From Brienomyrus brachyistius (Eukaryota > Chordata > Actinopteri > Osteoglossiformes > Mormyridae), in NCBI RefSeq assembly GCF_023856365.1, contig NC_064548.1, positions 16,912,461 through 16,976,460 on the forward strand: a DNA stretch of 64,000 nucleotides. Direction: 5' to 3'. How positions within the stretch are numbered: position 1 is the first letter of the stretch; each line of letters starts with the position of its first letter. The notes beneath the pieces are model-generated. The model ran no database searches and was not told the origin of the DNA. It saw only the letters and a program-made list of their open reading frames with translations. The position numbers and the translations under genes are program-made. Positions 1-12,823 of this stretch are shown here, one piece after another.

Positions 1-245
1 TCTATTATTATTAGAGGATGAACAACTGAATATTACTATTTAATTCCCATGGTTTCCAACTTATAGTTCAGTAGCTATTTGTACCTAGGATCAGAATTCA
101 CAGGTTGACACATCAAATAACCCCACAAAATTCCCATTAAATGTGGTTCCAGCATAAGGATTTCATTGCTCTTAGAAAGTCCTGCCCACTGATAACTTCA
201 CAACTCAAGTGTGCTTCTCCAGAGCAAGAATATCACAGAATATAT

Positions 246-360
246 CCATCTATATCCAGTACAGGGTCATGGTGAACCTGGAGCCTATCCTAGCAAGCAA
301 AGCACAAGGCGAAGGAAAATCCTGGATGGAAAGGCATTCCATTTCAGGGCACACACCCGC
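246..360 (-). repeat. SINE 3'-module remnant
   Basis: A diverged minus-strand copy of the SINE 3' module seen many times in this window. The words ggagcctatcc, a run like gcaaagcacaaggc, and cagggcacacacccgcac occur in the order expected for an inverted copy. No ATGG tail or target-site duplication survives. It is too decayed to place its ends exactly. Confidence 0.5.
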
Positions 361-1284
361 ACAATCCTGGAAACACTTTGGAGAACTTGGATCTTCTGTT
401 AAAAATCGTGATTCTTCAATTTTAATATTGCTGTGAGAGACAAAAAAAATCAATTTCTAAATAGCAATTTAAACATTGGTTAATGAAATTATGATTTTCA
501 CATTTAGTACTGCTAATACATTTGCTCAGTTGTACATATTTGCACCCTGATTTGCACGAGTTCGGCAAAGTGCTATCATGAACGAGCAAGCGTGTGCGGA
601 AACTATTCCTGCGGCATCTCAATTTAAAGCCACAACTAACTGCAAGTGTGTGAAATGCAACCTTTCATTGAATATCTCTATACCTCTTCCCTGATCATTA
701 AGAATGGTTTCTAAACAATCAGAACTATTTATACCTTTTTTAAACTTCTCCCTCGGGTTTCACCCTGTGTCTTGGTCTCTCATTGGCCATAGCTTATTGT
801 CATACTCATTGCCAGTTGTAGCACTTTTCACACTACAGGATTATGGAGTTATCAACAGCTGTTATTTAGCCTCTGAGATATCTGATGGGCATCTGTGATG
901 CATAAGCAATACTGTAATTGTATCTTTGGACTAATAGTGATTGAGTACCAATTTTGTAGCGCAGATCACATCCTGATTTGCCTCTGATCTGGGGCTTTGG
1001 TTGTCGATCGCCAAAAGCTTTCGACAAGTGGAAAATTGGGGCTAAAATCATGCAGTGTGAACATAGTTATTCTTTTTCAGCCCGGTCTGAATTTCCTGGT
1101 AAAAGCACACACTCAGATGAGATTGTCTCGAATGAGTTAACATGAGTTAATAAGTTCGACAGACATTCTTAATATTATTAACCTCTTTCTCTCTCTGGTG
1201 TTAACGTAATTTATTGGGAAGCCAGAATGTTCCCATACCACTGATTTATGTTATGTGGGAGGGTCTTCGAGCTCTCTAGCACTA
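361..1284. other. No gene seen
   Basis: Open frames here are all under 70 codons, overlap on both strands and show no recognisable domain. No repeat family was recognised. Confidence 0.6.
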
Positions 1285-1629
1285 GCTACAATGAGAGATG
1301 CACCAATCCGATATTGAGATTGGTATTGGCGCCGATCCAGACCTATTTGAAGGAACAGGTATCGGCCATATGTGACCGAAACCACATCTGATACTTATTT
1401 ATTTAGTTTTCAGCAGTCTTTAAAAGATAGATTATATTTCTTGTTAAATTAATTTGTACGATTCAGACAGCTCTTTTGCATGTTATATACATTGTTTTTG
1501 CAGCATTCAAGCTGAATGCTAACGCCGCCACTCAGCTTTTGCCACTCAATGGGTGTGAGCGCAATGATTTCCACTTACTGTGATGTCATGAGCATACCCT
1601 TTGCAGCAGGAGGAGCGTAAGAACATCAG

Positions 1630-2015
1630 ATGAGATAGTGATGATCTGGAAGTTTTTTACACTTTTAAGAGGAACTCGTACAGTAGCACTGCGATTTGCA
1701 ATCTCTGTAAAAACAAAGTTTGAGAGGGGGAAGCAGCATTCAATGGAAAATGCCACTAAGCTACGTGCACACAAAGCAGTGGATGATTTGGGAGTTGCTA
1801 GCCTGGGTTGTTTTGCACACTCAATACAGCTTTTGATACACAAGAAGCTGCTATCGCTATGAAGTGTAAGTGACGCTGTTGCCAGTGGAAGAAAAATCGT
1901 GGGGTATTTTAAGCATCTGCCAGTTCCTTATACTCTCTTGGAAGATATTCATATTGAACGGCAAATGCCTCAAAAATGCTTAAAACAAAACGTACAAATG
2001 AGGTGGAATGGTATG
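1630..2015 (+). pseudogene. hAT (ZBED-like) transposase fragment
   Basis: Recognisable hAT pieces run in order but in different frames. First comes WKFF followed by AICNLCK, the first half of a BED finger. LGCFAHSIQLLIHKKLL (about 1796-1850) is the conserved GCxAHxLQL block of the RNase H-like core. After a TGA stop at 1860 follow GRKIVGYFKH and QNVQMRWNG, which matches the QDVxTRWNS block. The C-terminal dimerisation region is missing. No function is possible from this copy. Confidence 0.7.
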
Positions 2016-2128
2016 TTATGTATTTCTCTAGTAGCTTAATTAAAGATTTTTTGCCATACAATTTTTTCATTTGTATTTACTAGTAAAAAAAAATACTGAT
2101 ATATAAAGTATAAATATTTATGCTTTAT

Positions 2129-2275
2129 ATATACATTTATATGCGATGGGCTGGCACCCCATCCTGGGTTGTTCCCTGCCTCGTGCCCATTGCTTCCGGC
2201 ATAGGCTCCGGACCCCCCGCGACCCAGTAGGATAAGCGGTTTGGAAAATGGATGGATGGATGGATATACATTTAT
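2129..2275 (+). mobile_element. Short SINE unit with 12-bp duplication
   Basis: The unit at 2141-2264 begins tgcgatgggctggc and ends in three to four GGAT repeats. It is flanked by a perfect direct repeat, atatacatttat, at 2129-2140 and 2264-2275 (the last base of the tail is shared). A duplication of this length with a short tandem tail is the mark of LINE-driven retroposition. It sits inside the hAT remnant and is therefore younger. Its 3' module is nearly the same as the copies at 34081 and 48981. Confidence 0.9.
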
Positions 2276-2395
2276 TATATTATTTTTTTAAGTTAAAAGT
2301 GCTCTTCTATTGGAATCTGTATCGGTGTCGGCAGTTGTGTATCGAAATCGGACTGGAAATGAAAAAATGTGAATCTTCCCATCCCTAGCTAGAGC

Positions 2396-3720
2396 CAACT
2401 AGAAGCCACAATTAGCGACAACAGCCGCAATATTTTCCATGTAGAACATGTACTTGTGAATTTAGATTTCACCCATGTCAAGACATGTATTAATTAATTT
2501 CATTGCATGTTCCAAACCGAAAATGCAGCCGCCGAAAAGCATATAATGAATATGTGCACCCTACAGTCCTAACCCTAACCCTACATTTATAGATATAATA
2601 TCTATGGGGGCCGTCACTGCTGATTCCCCCTCTGGCAGCAACAGTACTATCCAATACTGCCTGTATGGAATATATGTTTTAATTAAAAAAAAAATGTGTT
2701 TTAACATGATGTCAATCTATTCAGGCTTTTAATGTTGAAAGTGTTTATTGTAAGTCCATTATATAAAAAAGGAAGAAAATTAAAATTCAAATTGAAAATT
2801 TTAATTTCCATCAGAGCAATAGCCATCAGCATTAAAGCAGGCATTCTTCATATTTTGCTACTTACTACACAGGCCAAATTGAGAGCAGGAATACAACACC
2901 GGTCGGCCTATAAATACCAGAATATGCCGCTGAAGTAAAATGGACAGATTTCGCGTAAGAGGGATTGGCATGTCCTTAGTGGCGGGAACAATGTCCATGT
3001 CAATGGACCTGAAGTAGAATTAGGAATTCCTGCAGTCAAAGGCTTTTACTACAACATAATTTGAATTCGATTCATCTCCACACAATACAGGCCAATAAAT
3101 CTATGCATAGCCTGATTGGCTTCAGTAGGAGTTATGGAGGAAAGAAAGTCTGCTTTCAGAAGGTGAAATGATCGCCGTGTCGTTCACCAGACGTTTGTAG
3201 GAAAAACGTTGGATCCGTCTGCTAGACAAGGAAGACAATGATTTCATCTGGACACCTAATGATCCTCAATATGAAAATATCACAGGAAAAATGTATGATA
3301 TTATATGGAAAAGGGAAAAAAAACATGCTCTGCACAAATTAACATTTTAAAGTTTTTTTTTGGAGCTGAAATAAGCCACTTCAGATACATGGCGACTGGC
3401 AGTAATAGAAAAAAGGAAAAAATCACATTACAAAGGAATGGGAAAGACACAGTTTCAGACTTAATGATTCAATATTTTGTAATAAATGAGATATTCTTGG
3501 GAGCTCAGAGAGGAAATGGATCCATCTATTTCGGAAGGGTTTTGAAAATACAGAATGTCCTCATTTAACGACTGCAAGTGAGACAATTATTCTGATGAGA
3601 CTGCGTGCTCTACTGAGAGAGTTTGATCTTATGTTTAAGCAGTGGCATGGCTACTTATTATGTCAACACATAGCAGAGAGTGGTATTGCCTCAAACTTCA
3701 GAGTTGGGAGTTTGCATCCT
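2396..3720. other. No gene seen
   Basis: AT-rich sequence with only short, unsupported open frames. Two and a half telomere-like CCCTAA units at 2568-2582 are too few to mean anything. Confidence 0.6.
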
Positions 3721-3724
3721 GCCT

Positions 3725-3888
3725 TCGCTTTGTGTTAGTGTGGGTGAAGTTTGCATGTTCTCTCCATTTTGTGTGTCCCACAGTCATGGAGAAAGATGAA
3801 TTGGTATCTCAAATTTCACTATATTGTGTGACCTGTAATCCACCAGTATTCCATTGGCTTCATACTGCCTGGATGGTTGGATCGATAT
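3725..3888 (+). repeat. Decayed SINE remnant
   Basis: The piece gtttgcatgttctctccat, a following cccacagtc and an end reading tgcctggatggttggatcg match the order of the middle and tail of the main SINE family. Divergence is high and the tRNA-like head is not visible. Confidence 0.45.
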
Positions 3889-5560
3889 AGGCGGAAAAAA
3901 AATAGCCAATGCATTTATATTACAGCCAGAGGAATCGGTGCTGTACCATTCGAATTAAGTGCAACATTGTAAACTATAATGCTGCACTTAATTTTAACTC
4001 GTATTCAAGTGTATTTTTTGTATAGGTCTATATACTGTATAGACATACAACATGGGAAAAACATTGTGCATTATAAAATCCTTAATTAGACTGAGTAAAA
4101 ATGAATGACTGTGTTAACCATTTGCAATTTTCCTGGTTTGACTCCTGCAGACACCAAATAAGAACAATCCTTCTGTGGTGGTCCATTAATGCACAGCTGA
4201 TAGGGAGAAGAGGCCGTCCACAGCCAGCGTTTGACCACTCTCGCAGCTGCTGTCCATCTGGCCTGTGCTGGTTGGCTATTGTCTCCTACCCAACTGTCCA
4301 GTCAATGCACAGCACAAATAGTAAAAGTTAGCTTTGTACAATGCTAATTAGGATCTAAAATGATTATTGATAAATATTGACACCCATACTATAATAAGTA
4401 AGGGTATTTTAAAAGGATATTATTCCAAGAATGCCTTATACTCACACAGAAACTAAGGTTACAGACAATGTCCTTGACCAAATTTGGGACTTTTAAAATG
4501 GATCCTTTTAATAACTTCAAATTGAATTCAAATTAGCTGCACACTAGTTATAGAAAGAACATTTCCCTACTGTGCATGAAATAATGTCATTCAGATATGA
4601 GCTTCTGATTTAGCTTTTTTCTAGTTCTGCAACAAAAAGAACATTCTTGAAAAAAATAAAAAACTCGCTACGGTTTACCCACGGAGAGTTTATTTGTAGC
4701 AGTTGTTTGTTTTCTCCCAATATATCACAATACAGCCTGAATTATGAGACGTTGGGGAATCTTATTGTTACTTCCGCAGCTCTTTATAAGACCATCAGGG
4801 CACTGTGGTAAAAGCACCGACCCCTTCAGAGAATGCTTCTTCATAATAACTAGTTCAGAGTGCTAATTATTACTTTGAGTAACCGTGATAACAGAGGTGG
4901 TTCAATGTGCAATTCTGTGTGTTACAGAGTCCGACGCAGGTCATAACTACAGCGCGTTTATATAGATACGTGATTGTAAAAAACCAAGTCCCTCCATTTT
5001 CATCGTTTAATGCAGCTTTGTTTTTGCACAAAGGCATGCAGTGTTTCTGTGGTGTTTGATGTTTTTTTTTTTAATAAATAAATAAATAAACTGTCACACC
5101 CTTAATCTTCCTCAATGGAATTACAGTCCCTGAAATGTTATCTTTCTATTCCTATGCATGTTTATATACTCTGCAGAATCAATGTCCTCCGGTTTGACAA
5201 GTCATTATCACTCCCATTCTTCAAATGCTTAGACTTACTAATGCAGCACAGCACATTTTTGAAGGAAAAAAAAGTTCAGTTTTTACAGCCGCATCGACGT
5301 TGTTTAATCTTAGGTTCTACTGAGCTGTTGTACTTTATCTATTCCGTTTCAGAAACCATGGAAAACCAGAATCACAAGAAAGGATTGTGTGAGCAGCTGG
5401 TGCTCATTGAGGTGAATAAGGTGCAAAGGTCACAGGTACACTAAGAGTGTTCCTGTTAAAGTGCGCCATGAGAATGTCCTGGTCAGTAATGGGTATAAAC
5501 TAGGTCTCACATCAGGGACCAGGTTCCCCTTTTCAGGGTTACAGGGACGAGGCAGGAGTG
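3889..5560. other. No gene seen
   Basis: The only structure noted is a short AATA microsatellite at 5073-5090. The 109-codon frame at 5115-5444 has no recognised domain, no splice context and ordinary AT-rich codon content, so I do not call it. Confidence 0.6.
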
Positions 5561-5589
5561 GGGTCAATGCAAGACACAAGGGGAAACAA

Positions 5590-5690
5590 CAAAAATAACC
5601 AAAAATAAAGAACCCTGGCCCTATGCTGCCTGGGATAGGCTCCAGGCCCAACAGTGACCTTCACCAGGATAAATGGTTAGAACTTGGATG
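5590..5690 (+). repeat. SINE 3' end
   Basis: The words ctgcctgggataggctccag, caccaggataaatggtta and a GGAT tail follow the SINE 3' module. The copy is 5' truncated and diverged; no flanking duplication was found. Confidence 0.65.
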
Positions 5691-5699
5691 GATGGATTT

Positions 5700-7460
5700 G
5701 TCCGTCCTGGAAATATTCATGTTATGAGGAGACAGCCCAAGAACCACAGTCTGAGTAGGATTTGTGGGGGCATGTTTAGAGTCTGTAGAGAAGGAAAAGG
5801 TAAATGTAATCACAATTCCACATTCCTACCATTCATCCCTTGCCCTCCAACCCCTGATGTGAACTGAATCACAACACCCCCCCACCCCTACCCCCCACGA
5901 CCAACGAACCTGAGGGCATATATGGAATCACAGCATATCTCCAGGTGACCCTCTTTCCCCCATAGGTATACTTGATCACAACATCCCAGCTGTACAACAA
6001 ACATCTTGACTGATGGTTTATGAAACTTTGCATTTTTGCTTATATCATGAAGTTGTTATTTCATAAAAAAAAGGTTTTTGATGCTCTTGTCAGTTTATTT
6101 AACTAGGGAAAACAGTGTTATCAAAATAAAAGTCCCGTCAAAATGAGTGCCCCTTAGGCAAACAAACCTCATAGAATTCAACAGAAATCCATACATTTGG
6201 CAATCATGGGCTTATTTACAAACCCTCCCCACTTCACTAGCATGTTATTAGGCATAGACGTTAGTCTACCCCAGATGCCTGTGCATACTCCAGCTGAGGT
6301 CACCCCTGCCCAGCCCAGATGGCTATTGTACATGAATATCCTTCGTTTAGCTTGGGCCTCATGAAGGAAGGAGAACTCCAGTAATCCAAAGTATGTCATT
6401 CGCTGAGTGGGAGGGACCTACGGGTAAGAAGCAAATGTCTCTCATGTACATTACTGAGTTCTTCACCTATGATCATGATCACAACAGGGGATAGTGTCTC
6501 CATTGTGGAGGACTAGGAAGGTTGTAAGCTCCTGTGAAGGGTGCGAATGGGTAGAATGCAGAGGAAGACATAGGGTGGAGGTGGCAATGATCGAGGTAGA
6601 AACTCTGAAAATCAATTCCATCTACAATGGCGCTCTACCACGTCCCACTAGGATCCAGATACGCATGTCCAGATGAAGCAATACTGATGCAACAATTGGA
6701 GGGCAGCATAGCATCTACATAAACCACAATGCAAGAATGGCACCCATTTATCATTAAAAACGGGCAAAAAAAAACATATGGGCACTTCAGTCTGAGGTAA
6801 AGGGCTGATTGTTAGCGAGCAATGCTTTCCTCTTAAACAAGCTGTGCCGTTAATGGACTTTTTAGGGCGACGAGAGTGCTACATTAGCGCTAACAGCTTT
6901 GGCTCATCAGAGAGTGCAGGTTAGAATAATTAACACGCGTAGAGCCTTGTCGGAAGTCTCCTGGCAGGAACAGATGGTCGTAAGCCATGTGCCCCAATCT
7001 TAAAGCAGTCCAGTAGCAGACGCACGCTTTCACATCATAGCTACCAGCACCACGGACAGTCCCAGTGTCTCTCCGGTGCCATTAGTTCAGGACAAGGTCT
7101 GACCGAGGGTACCACAAATAGACAAGATATACAGCACTCCTCCAAGACCTGTCGTGTGTTTATCTTTTTAAATAGGCCAACTGATCCTAAAGGAAGTAGT
7201 ACAATTTTAGATTAAAGAAAGTTTCCAGTGGCAGGAGGGTATCTGGACGGGCCAAGACCAGTAACTGCACTACTGAACACTGCCATCTTTAAGGAGTGTC
7301 TCGCAGTAGTTAGCATAGCCTTGTTTTAATGAATGTTACTTTATTTGCCATTTGCACAAGCAGAAGTACGCAACAATGCTGTTTTTCACATATCTTTCCT
7401 TTGCTGCTTTGGAACATATATACACACAAGAGAATGAAGCTGAAAGTCTACGAACAGGGC
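5700..7460. other. No gene seen
   Basis: Includes a C-rich tract near 5874-5900. No domain, splice-bounded exon or RNA gene was recognised on either strand. Confidence 0.55.
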
Positions 7461-7461
7461 C

Positions 7462-7605
7462 AGGCCATTTATACAGAGCATGTCAGGGGGTCAAAAGAGT
7501 TGTTCAAGAGCCCAACAGACGTGACTCTTTTATTCAGGACAAGATCTGAACCGGGGACTTTCTGATCACAGACACAGAGGTCTAACCTACGGAAACAGGC
7601 ACCAG
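7462..7605 (-). repeat. tRNA-derived SINE, second family
   Basis: Read on the minus strand, the piece begins with a tRNA-like head: the complement of ctgaaccgggg gives a B-box-like GGTTCAGATC, and acagaggtctaacct covers the A-box side. The other end holds ccatttatacag, shared with copies near 28000 and 61760. The three copies define a family different from the ATGG-tailed SINEs. Diverged, with no target duplication seen. Confidence 0.55.
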
Positions 7606-10047
7606 CCCTCAGAGGCATTAAATATGACCCATAAACAACAACTAATATCTGACGCAGGAGAATGATCAGGAGGCATTTATTTTGCTACTTATTGAGCCAC
7701 TATACAAATTTTGACAAATGTTAGCGAACTTCTCTGCATGATAATCCTCCCATTCCAGATTTTGGTCCCGCTCTCTGCTGACACCATGCTGAGAATGGCC
7801 ATCCGCCCGTGCCCTCATCCATTCCTCCTCGGAAATGACTTTGAAGCCCCTGTGTAAATGATGTATTTAAAACAGCTGCAGAACTGCCTAGCTGGCTCCA
7901 TCTCTGATCCAGCAGAGCATGATAATATCCTGCTCCCTCTGTATCATCGGCTCGCCTCCCCTCTTCAGCAATGGGGGGTGTTCTATCCCTCCCACCGCCC
8001 CAAACAATGTCACTCGCCCTGGCAACCCCTTATTTCCCCACATGTCTAGAGAAGGGGAACAGGGGCTATTTTCACGTGCCGCCCACATTTAAAGAGCAAT
8101 TAAAGACGGCTACACTTCATGCAAAGGAGAGCTCATGGGTATGGAAATTACAGCTCAGGGATAAAAAAGAAAAAAAAAAGCTTAACATTTTACATATAAA
8201 ACCTCTGAGCTTCTAAGCAGGTCTTCAGCATCTGGGAGGAAATGGACCCAAACCTGTCTTTATTTGGATAATGAACGTCCAAGAAAAACATCAGTGTGTC
8301 GTGGTTATGTAAGAACTACGAAGAACCTTTCGGACAGTAGTGGAGGGAAAATTCATTCATGTGAGGTTTTATTTTTTTAAACCTCCCCTTTCTTAACCTG
8401 ACAGTTAATCTACCTGGAGCTAGGCACTCATTCCCTGAGACATTAGGACTAGGACAGGGACCCACACCAGCAACCAGGTCACATCCTTAGTCCCCTTGCA
8501 ACTACTCAGAATCCACCATCTAATTTTGAGGGCAAAACAAGATCAGGAATAATGGAGTATATAAGGAGTAAAGAGACACCATACATATAACTATATAACA
8601 TTTAGAAAATTGTGCTTTTCTTGTACAAGTAAGATAAACACTTTCACTGTATCCGTGAGATTGTTAGGAATGCTTATTTTACGTTTTAATGCATCACATT
8701 GCGGAACAAATGCACCGGAAACCTCCTTTTCTAAGGGGAACTGAATTTCTAAAAAGAAATCAATGTGCTCATTTACCAAAATGTTATGGAATCTCTGGAT
8801 TTAAAATACACTCAAAGACTCATGGAGAAGTGTAACTCACTGCACTGATGGTTTGACAATTAATTATAAGGACACTCTTAAAAATGACGACCATTAATCA
8901 TGTCCACGATTTGAGACAGTAAATAGCAGGTTTCTAGGGTGGGATGACCACATTCCTAGCTTCATGCAGTGGAATCTCTTGCAAAGGGGAATTCCCAGAC
9001 TGCACGGAAGAGTGGGCCCCCGTTTATGCCGCTGTTACCGGCTGTTCTGTCCAGTGGCTCCTGGAGATGCGAATGTGAGAAGCGTAAGCTGCTGCAGGAA
9101 CTTCTACTCCCGTTCTAGCAAACATGGCTTAGGGCTCCCTCTAGCAGATAATGAGCCTGTGCTTTTCAAACCGCCTGTTCGTTAGCGGAACTGCGGAAGC
9201 GACACCACGGCTGCGTAATCTTAGCACCATTCTTTCAAAAAACGACAGCATAATATCAATCATCAATTAATCACAAGATGGGCATGGTTAAAGTAACATC
9301 TTATAACACGTGAATGTCGATGTACTAAATTTTAATGCAACGACTATTACAAGAGTAGAATCATTACTTAGAGCTGGAAAGGTAGCGTGCATAGTAACAC
9401 GCAGGTTTGTGGAAAGTTTGTGCAGTCATTTCAGCTGCGACACACTGACAGTTCAGACAGTCATGTAACAGAATATTTCAGATTTCACATACTTTACATA
9501 ATTGCGATGGCAGTGCTCCATGTGGAGTTTTTTGGGATACGCACACTGACTGTACAGCATTGTACCTTGCAGTCTTCCACATGTGAGTAAAACATTGTTT
9601 TTTGTTTTACATTTTATGTAAAATGTTTTACATTTCATTTAACTTTGAGTTGTCATATGTGCATGACGTCTACACGACGTAGGAGGGCGCTGTCAGTTCC
9701 CAAGCCACATCACCCCCTTCCCCGCTGCCGATAACATTCCCTGGGTCTTGTATCCACACATTGAATCCATTAAAAGCTGATTCCCGCACTAGGATACACA
9801 TGGTTTTGACCTCATCGTCCCACATGTCCAAATTCAGCTTTTCAATTCAGGAAACACCCAGCAGACAGACATGTACCAGCCTGCAAGGCATACGCAGAAT
9901 CCGGCTGTAATACCTTTCAGTCTTTGTAATATATTTTAATGTTTGTGTGTGCAAGTCACGTTCAACAGCCCAGCTGTCTTGCTTAAAGTCAGTGGTAGTG
10001 AATGGACACAGTGCAATTATTAATAAATACATAATATTAAAGTTACA
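7606..10047. other. No gene seen
   Basis: A somewhat GC-rich patch lies at 8960-9230 with no open frame worth calling. A small perfect stem, ttttacat-ttt-atgtaaaa, lies near 9606-9626. Otherwise unrecognised. Confidence 0.5.
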
Positions 10048-10059
10048 TTGTGTACATTG

Positions 10060-10740
10060 TCCCATATAATCGACGCTATCCGGTTATGGGCAAAGTTGAC
10101 TGAGTGCGACATCTTAGTTCTGTCAGAGACCTGTTTGAAACCATCAATCATGGATGCAATGATGAATATTGAGAGATATAACGTTATTCGTACTGATCAC
10201 TTAAACAAAAGAGGAGGAGTTACGATCTTAAAACGTCACTGAACCTGTATTAAATCTATCAATAGACCTAAGTCCTTGCAGTTGACTGCTATTAAGTTAC
10301 AGTAAACCTCTCAAATGGTGCCGACCTGATAGTCATTGGCTGTTATCGTCCACCGCCAGCTTCATCTGAGGCCACTACTCTGCTCTCAGACATTTTACAC
10401 AGTTTTTCCAACAGTAAGTTTGTTCTCCTGGGTGATTTAAATTGGGACTGGTTATTGATTTCTTTGAATGCATTAAAGAACATTTGCAACATTTTGCATC
10501 TGATGCTACTAATACATTCTCCGACTCGATTAAATCCGAAACGCTTGGACAAGTCTACCCTGTTTGACATCATTCTAACAAATGTGCCTCATAAATATTC
10601 TGCTGTTGTGATATTCTGTAATCATGTCAGTGATCATTGTTCAGTTGCATGTGTTAGAAATTGTAAACTCCCCAAATTTAAGCCACAATTTTTTTCTAAA
10701 AGTTCCTTCAAACGTTTTAATGACAAGCTTTCCTGCATGA
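10060..10740 (+). pseudogene. LINE endonuclease domain, frameshifted
   Basis: This domain nicks target DNA for target-primed reverse transcription. The segment keeps SETCL, GCYRPP, GDLNWDW and SDHCSVA, which are spread over more than one frame. One stop lies at 10240. The SETWL tryptophan of the family is a cysteine here. Confidence 0.75.
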
Positions 10741-11086
10741 TATATTTCATGGCGATTTGAACCTTGTTAGCGAAACAGTGGATGTAGAAGTTGCTTGGAA
10801 TTTTTTTTTAAATCACTTTTCTGCTTTTAATTAATAAGCATGTACCTATGAGAAGATTCAGAGTTAGTGGTAAAGACAATCCATGGTTCAATGATTCTAT
10901 TGCATCTGCTATCAGAGAACGTAATACTGTACGGGTTAAAGCTAAAATAACAAATGAGGTTAAACACTGAATGGACTACAGAGCATTGAGAAACAGGTGC
11001 ACTAGTCTGATAAAAAAAATGTAAAAAGCAAGTACTTCTTTGTTCTAACAGATCAAAATTTAAAGGACCCTAAAAATTTCTGGAAG

Positions 11087-12293
11087 TTGATTAAATCATC
11101 TGCTGGAGATATAGCACCTCCCACTCTCCCTGAATTCCTAGTAATAAATCAAAGTGAAATTAAGGGTAAACAAAACATAGTAGATGCTTTTAATACACAT
11201 TTCATTAATGCAGGAATTATTACTCAATCCAGTCTTCCAGTAGATTCTGCGGATAGTGCAGTTATCAATTCTAATTGTTCTGCGAACTTCAACTTCTCTA
11301 TGATTCCTGCCTCCCAAGTTCGGAATGCCTTGTTAAACCTGGATTACAAAAAGGCTGCCGGTTCAGATGAGATTGAGCCTTATTTTTTAAAGACAGCGGC
11401 AGATCTGATTGCTGGTCCTATTGCCTCTGTTTTTAATCGTAGTCTCTGTAGTGGGTTAATTCCTAGCTCCTGGAAGTCAGCCTTTGTCCTTCCACTATTA
11501 AAAGGAGGTGATCCCTCCTCTTTGGATAATTATCGCCCCATTTCCAAATTGTCGGTCACAGCCACATTATTTGAATATTTTGTTAATGATCAAATTAAGC
11601 ATTTTTATCTAATAATAATATTTTATGTCATACTCACATAAAATACTCGGTCTGGTTTTAGACAAGGCCACAGTACCATAACTGCAATAACTTCTGTTAC
11701 AAATGATATAATTAATGCTTTGGATAACAAAAAAATCATGAGCTGTTCTTTTTATAGATTTAACAAAAGCATTTGACACTGTTGATCATGCTTGTCTTTT
11801 GCAAAGATTACAGAGTATAGGATTTAGTGACACTGTATTGAATTGGTTCTCCAATTACTTGACTGGGAGAACACAGTGTGTAGCTACAGATAACTGTTAC
11901 TTTACCTCACAAATTGCAAAAACTGGTGTGCCTCAAGGTTCTATTTTAGGACCTGTTGTATTCTCTATTTATATAAACAATATTAGTTTAGGGTTAGAAC
12001 CAGCAAAAATACACTTAGATGCTGATGATACAATTCTTCACACCACTGCTTTGTCACTGCAAGAGACAATAGATTCCTTACAGTCTACTTTTAATTTATT
12101 ACAGGTGTCTCTTGTCAAGTTAAAATTGCTGTTAAATGCCAAGAAAACTAAATTTCTGGTATTTATACATTTATGTTCTCCTCTTGATTATTCCGGTTCA
12201 ACACTAGATGGCACTCATCTAGATAGGGTGTCTTCTTACAAATATCCCGGTATCTGGCTTGACAATAAGTTATCGTTTGGAGTCCATATATAA
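11087..12293 (+). pseudogene. LINE reverse transcriptase, two frames
   Basis: The first part, ending at a stop near 11641, contains KKAAGSDEIEPYFLK and NYRPISKLS of the fingers region. SGFRQGHSTITA follows near 11650, then a frame change, and from about 11753 the second part has FIDLTKAFDTVDHA, KTGVPQGSILGP and the active-site region at 12014-12031. That site reads DADD where YADD or FADD is usual; the two catalytic aspartates remain. A further frame change follows near 12285. Confidence 0.85.
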
Positions 12294-12470
12294 ACAGTTT
12301 GTTAAAAAAAAAACTTTGCCCCAAACTAGGCCGCTATTTCCGTTTAAAGAAATGTTTTCCTTTATTGCTAGAAAAATACTAGTACAGAACACCATCTTAT
12401 CAGTATTAGATTACGGTGATGTAATATACATGCATGCACCCTCATCTTATTTGAAGAAATTAGATGTTAT

Positions 12471-12823
12471 ATATTGTGGCATCAGATGGACAGAGGCATC
12501 ACAGGAACACAGAGAGACATGGACAAGCACTTGCCGGGGAGAACACGCTCTTTATTAGTAGTCCTGAAAAGGCACCCAATGAGCACCGAACAAATTACAC
12601 ATAACACAAGGCTGTCAGACGCTGAACTATAAGATATATACATGGTAGGAGATTTACGTAAGCTAGTTACACACAAGGATCGGACAGGGTTAACACAAGA
12701 CACGAGCAAACACACGTGCGACAATAAGGAAATATAACCATTAACAATAACAACAATACAAGGGCTATTTACAACTTGCACGTGGGGCATGCTGGGACAT
12801 GCGCCCCGCTGGTGCTACAATAT
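12471..12823 (-). mobile_element. Solo LTR inside the LINE
   Basis: A 345-bp insert (12475-12819) begins TG and ends CA and is flanked by atat at 12471-12474 and 12820-12823. Removing the insert and one atat restores the LINE frame exactly (DVIYHAALRF across the join). On the minus strand it has an AATAAA signal (complement at 12551-12556) about 76 bp before its 3' edge, so it is a minus-strand LTR. A 4-bp duplication fits Ty3/Gypsy-type elements and some endogenous retroviruses. No internal coding region is left, as expected after LTR-LTR recombination. Confidence 0.85.

Larger units (their letters stand above)
1293..2387 (+). mobile_element. hAT transposon remnant with BED finger
   Basis: The left end reads gagagatgcaccaatccgat and the right end, read on the minus strand, tagggatgggaagattcac; these are diverged terminal inverted repeats of hAT type. 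The flanking octamers gctacaat (1285-1292) and gctagagc (2388-2395) match at only 5 of 8 bases, so the duplication is weak. Inside are a broken BED zinc finger (CNLC at 1697-1708) and pieces of the hAT catalytic region. A 5'-truncated SINE (2141-2264) interrupts the 3' part. The coding region has stops and frameshifts and is dead. Confidence 0.75.

Noticed and set aside
2568..2582. Interstitial telomere repeat
   Set aside because: Only two and a half CCCTAA units, within reach of chance.
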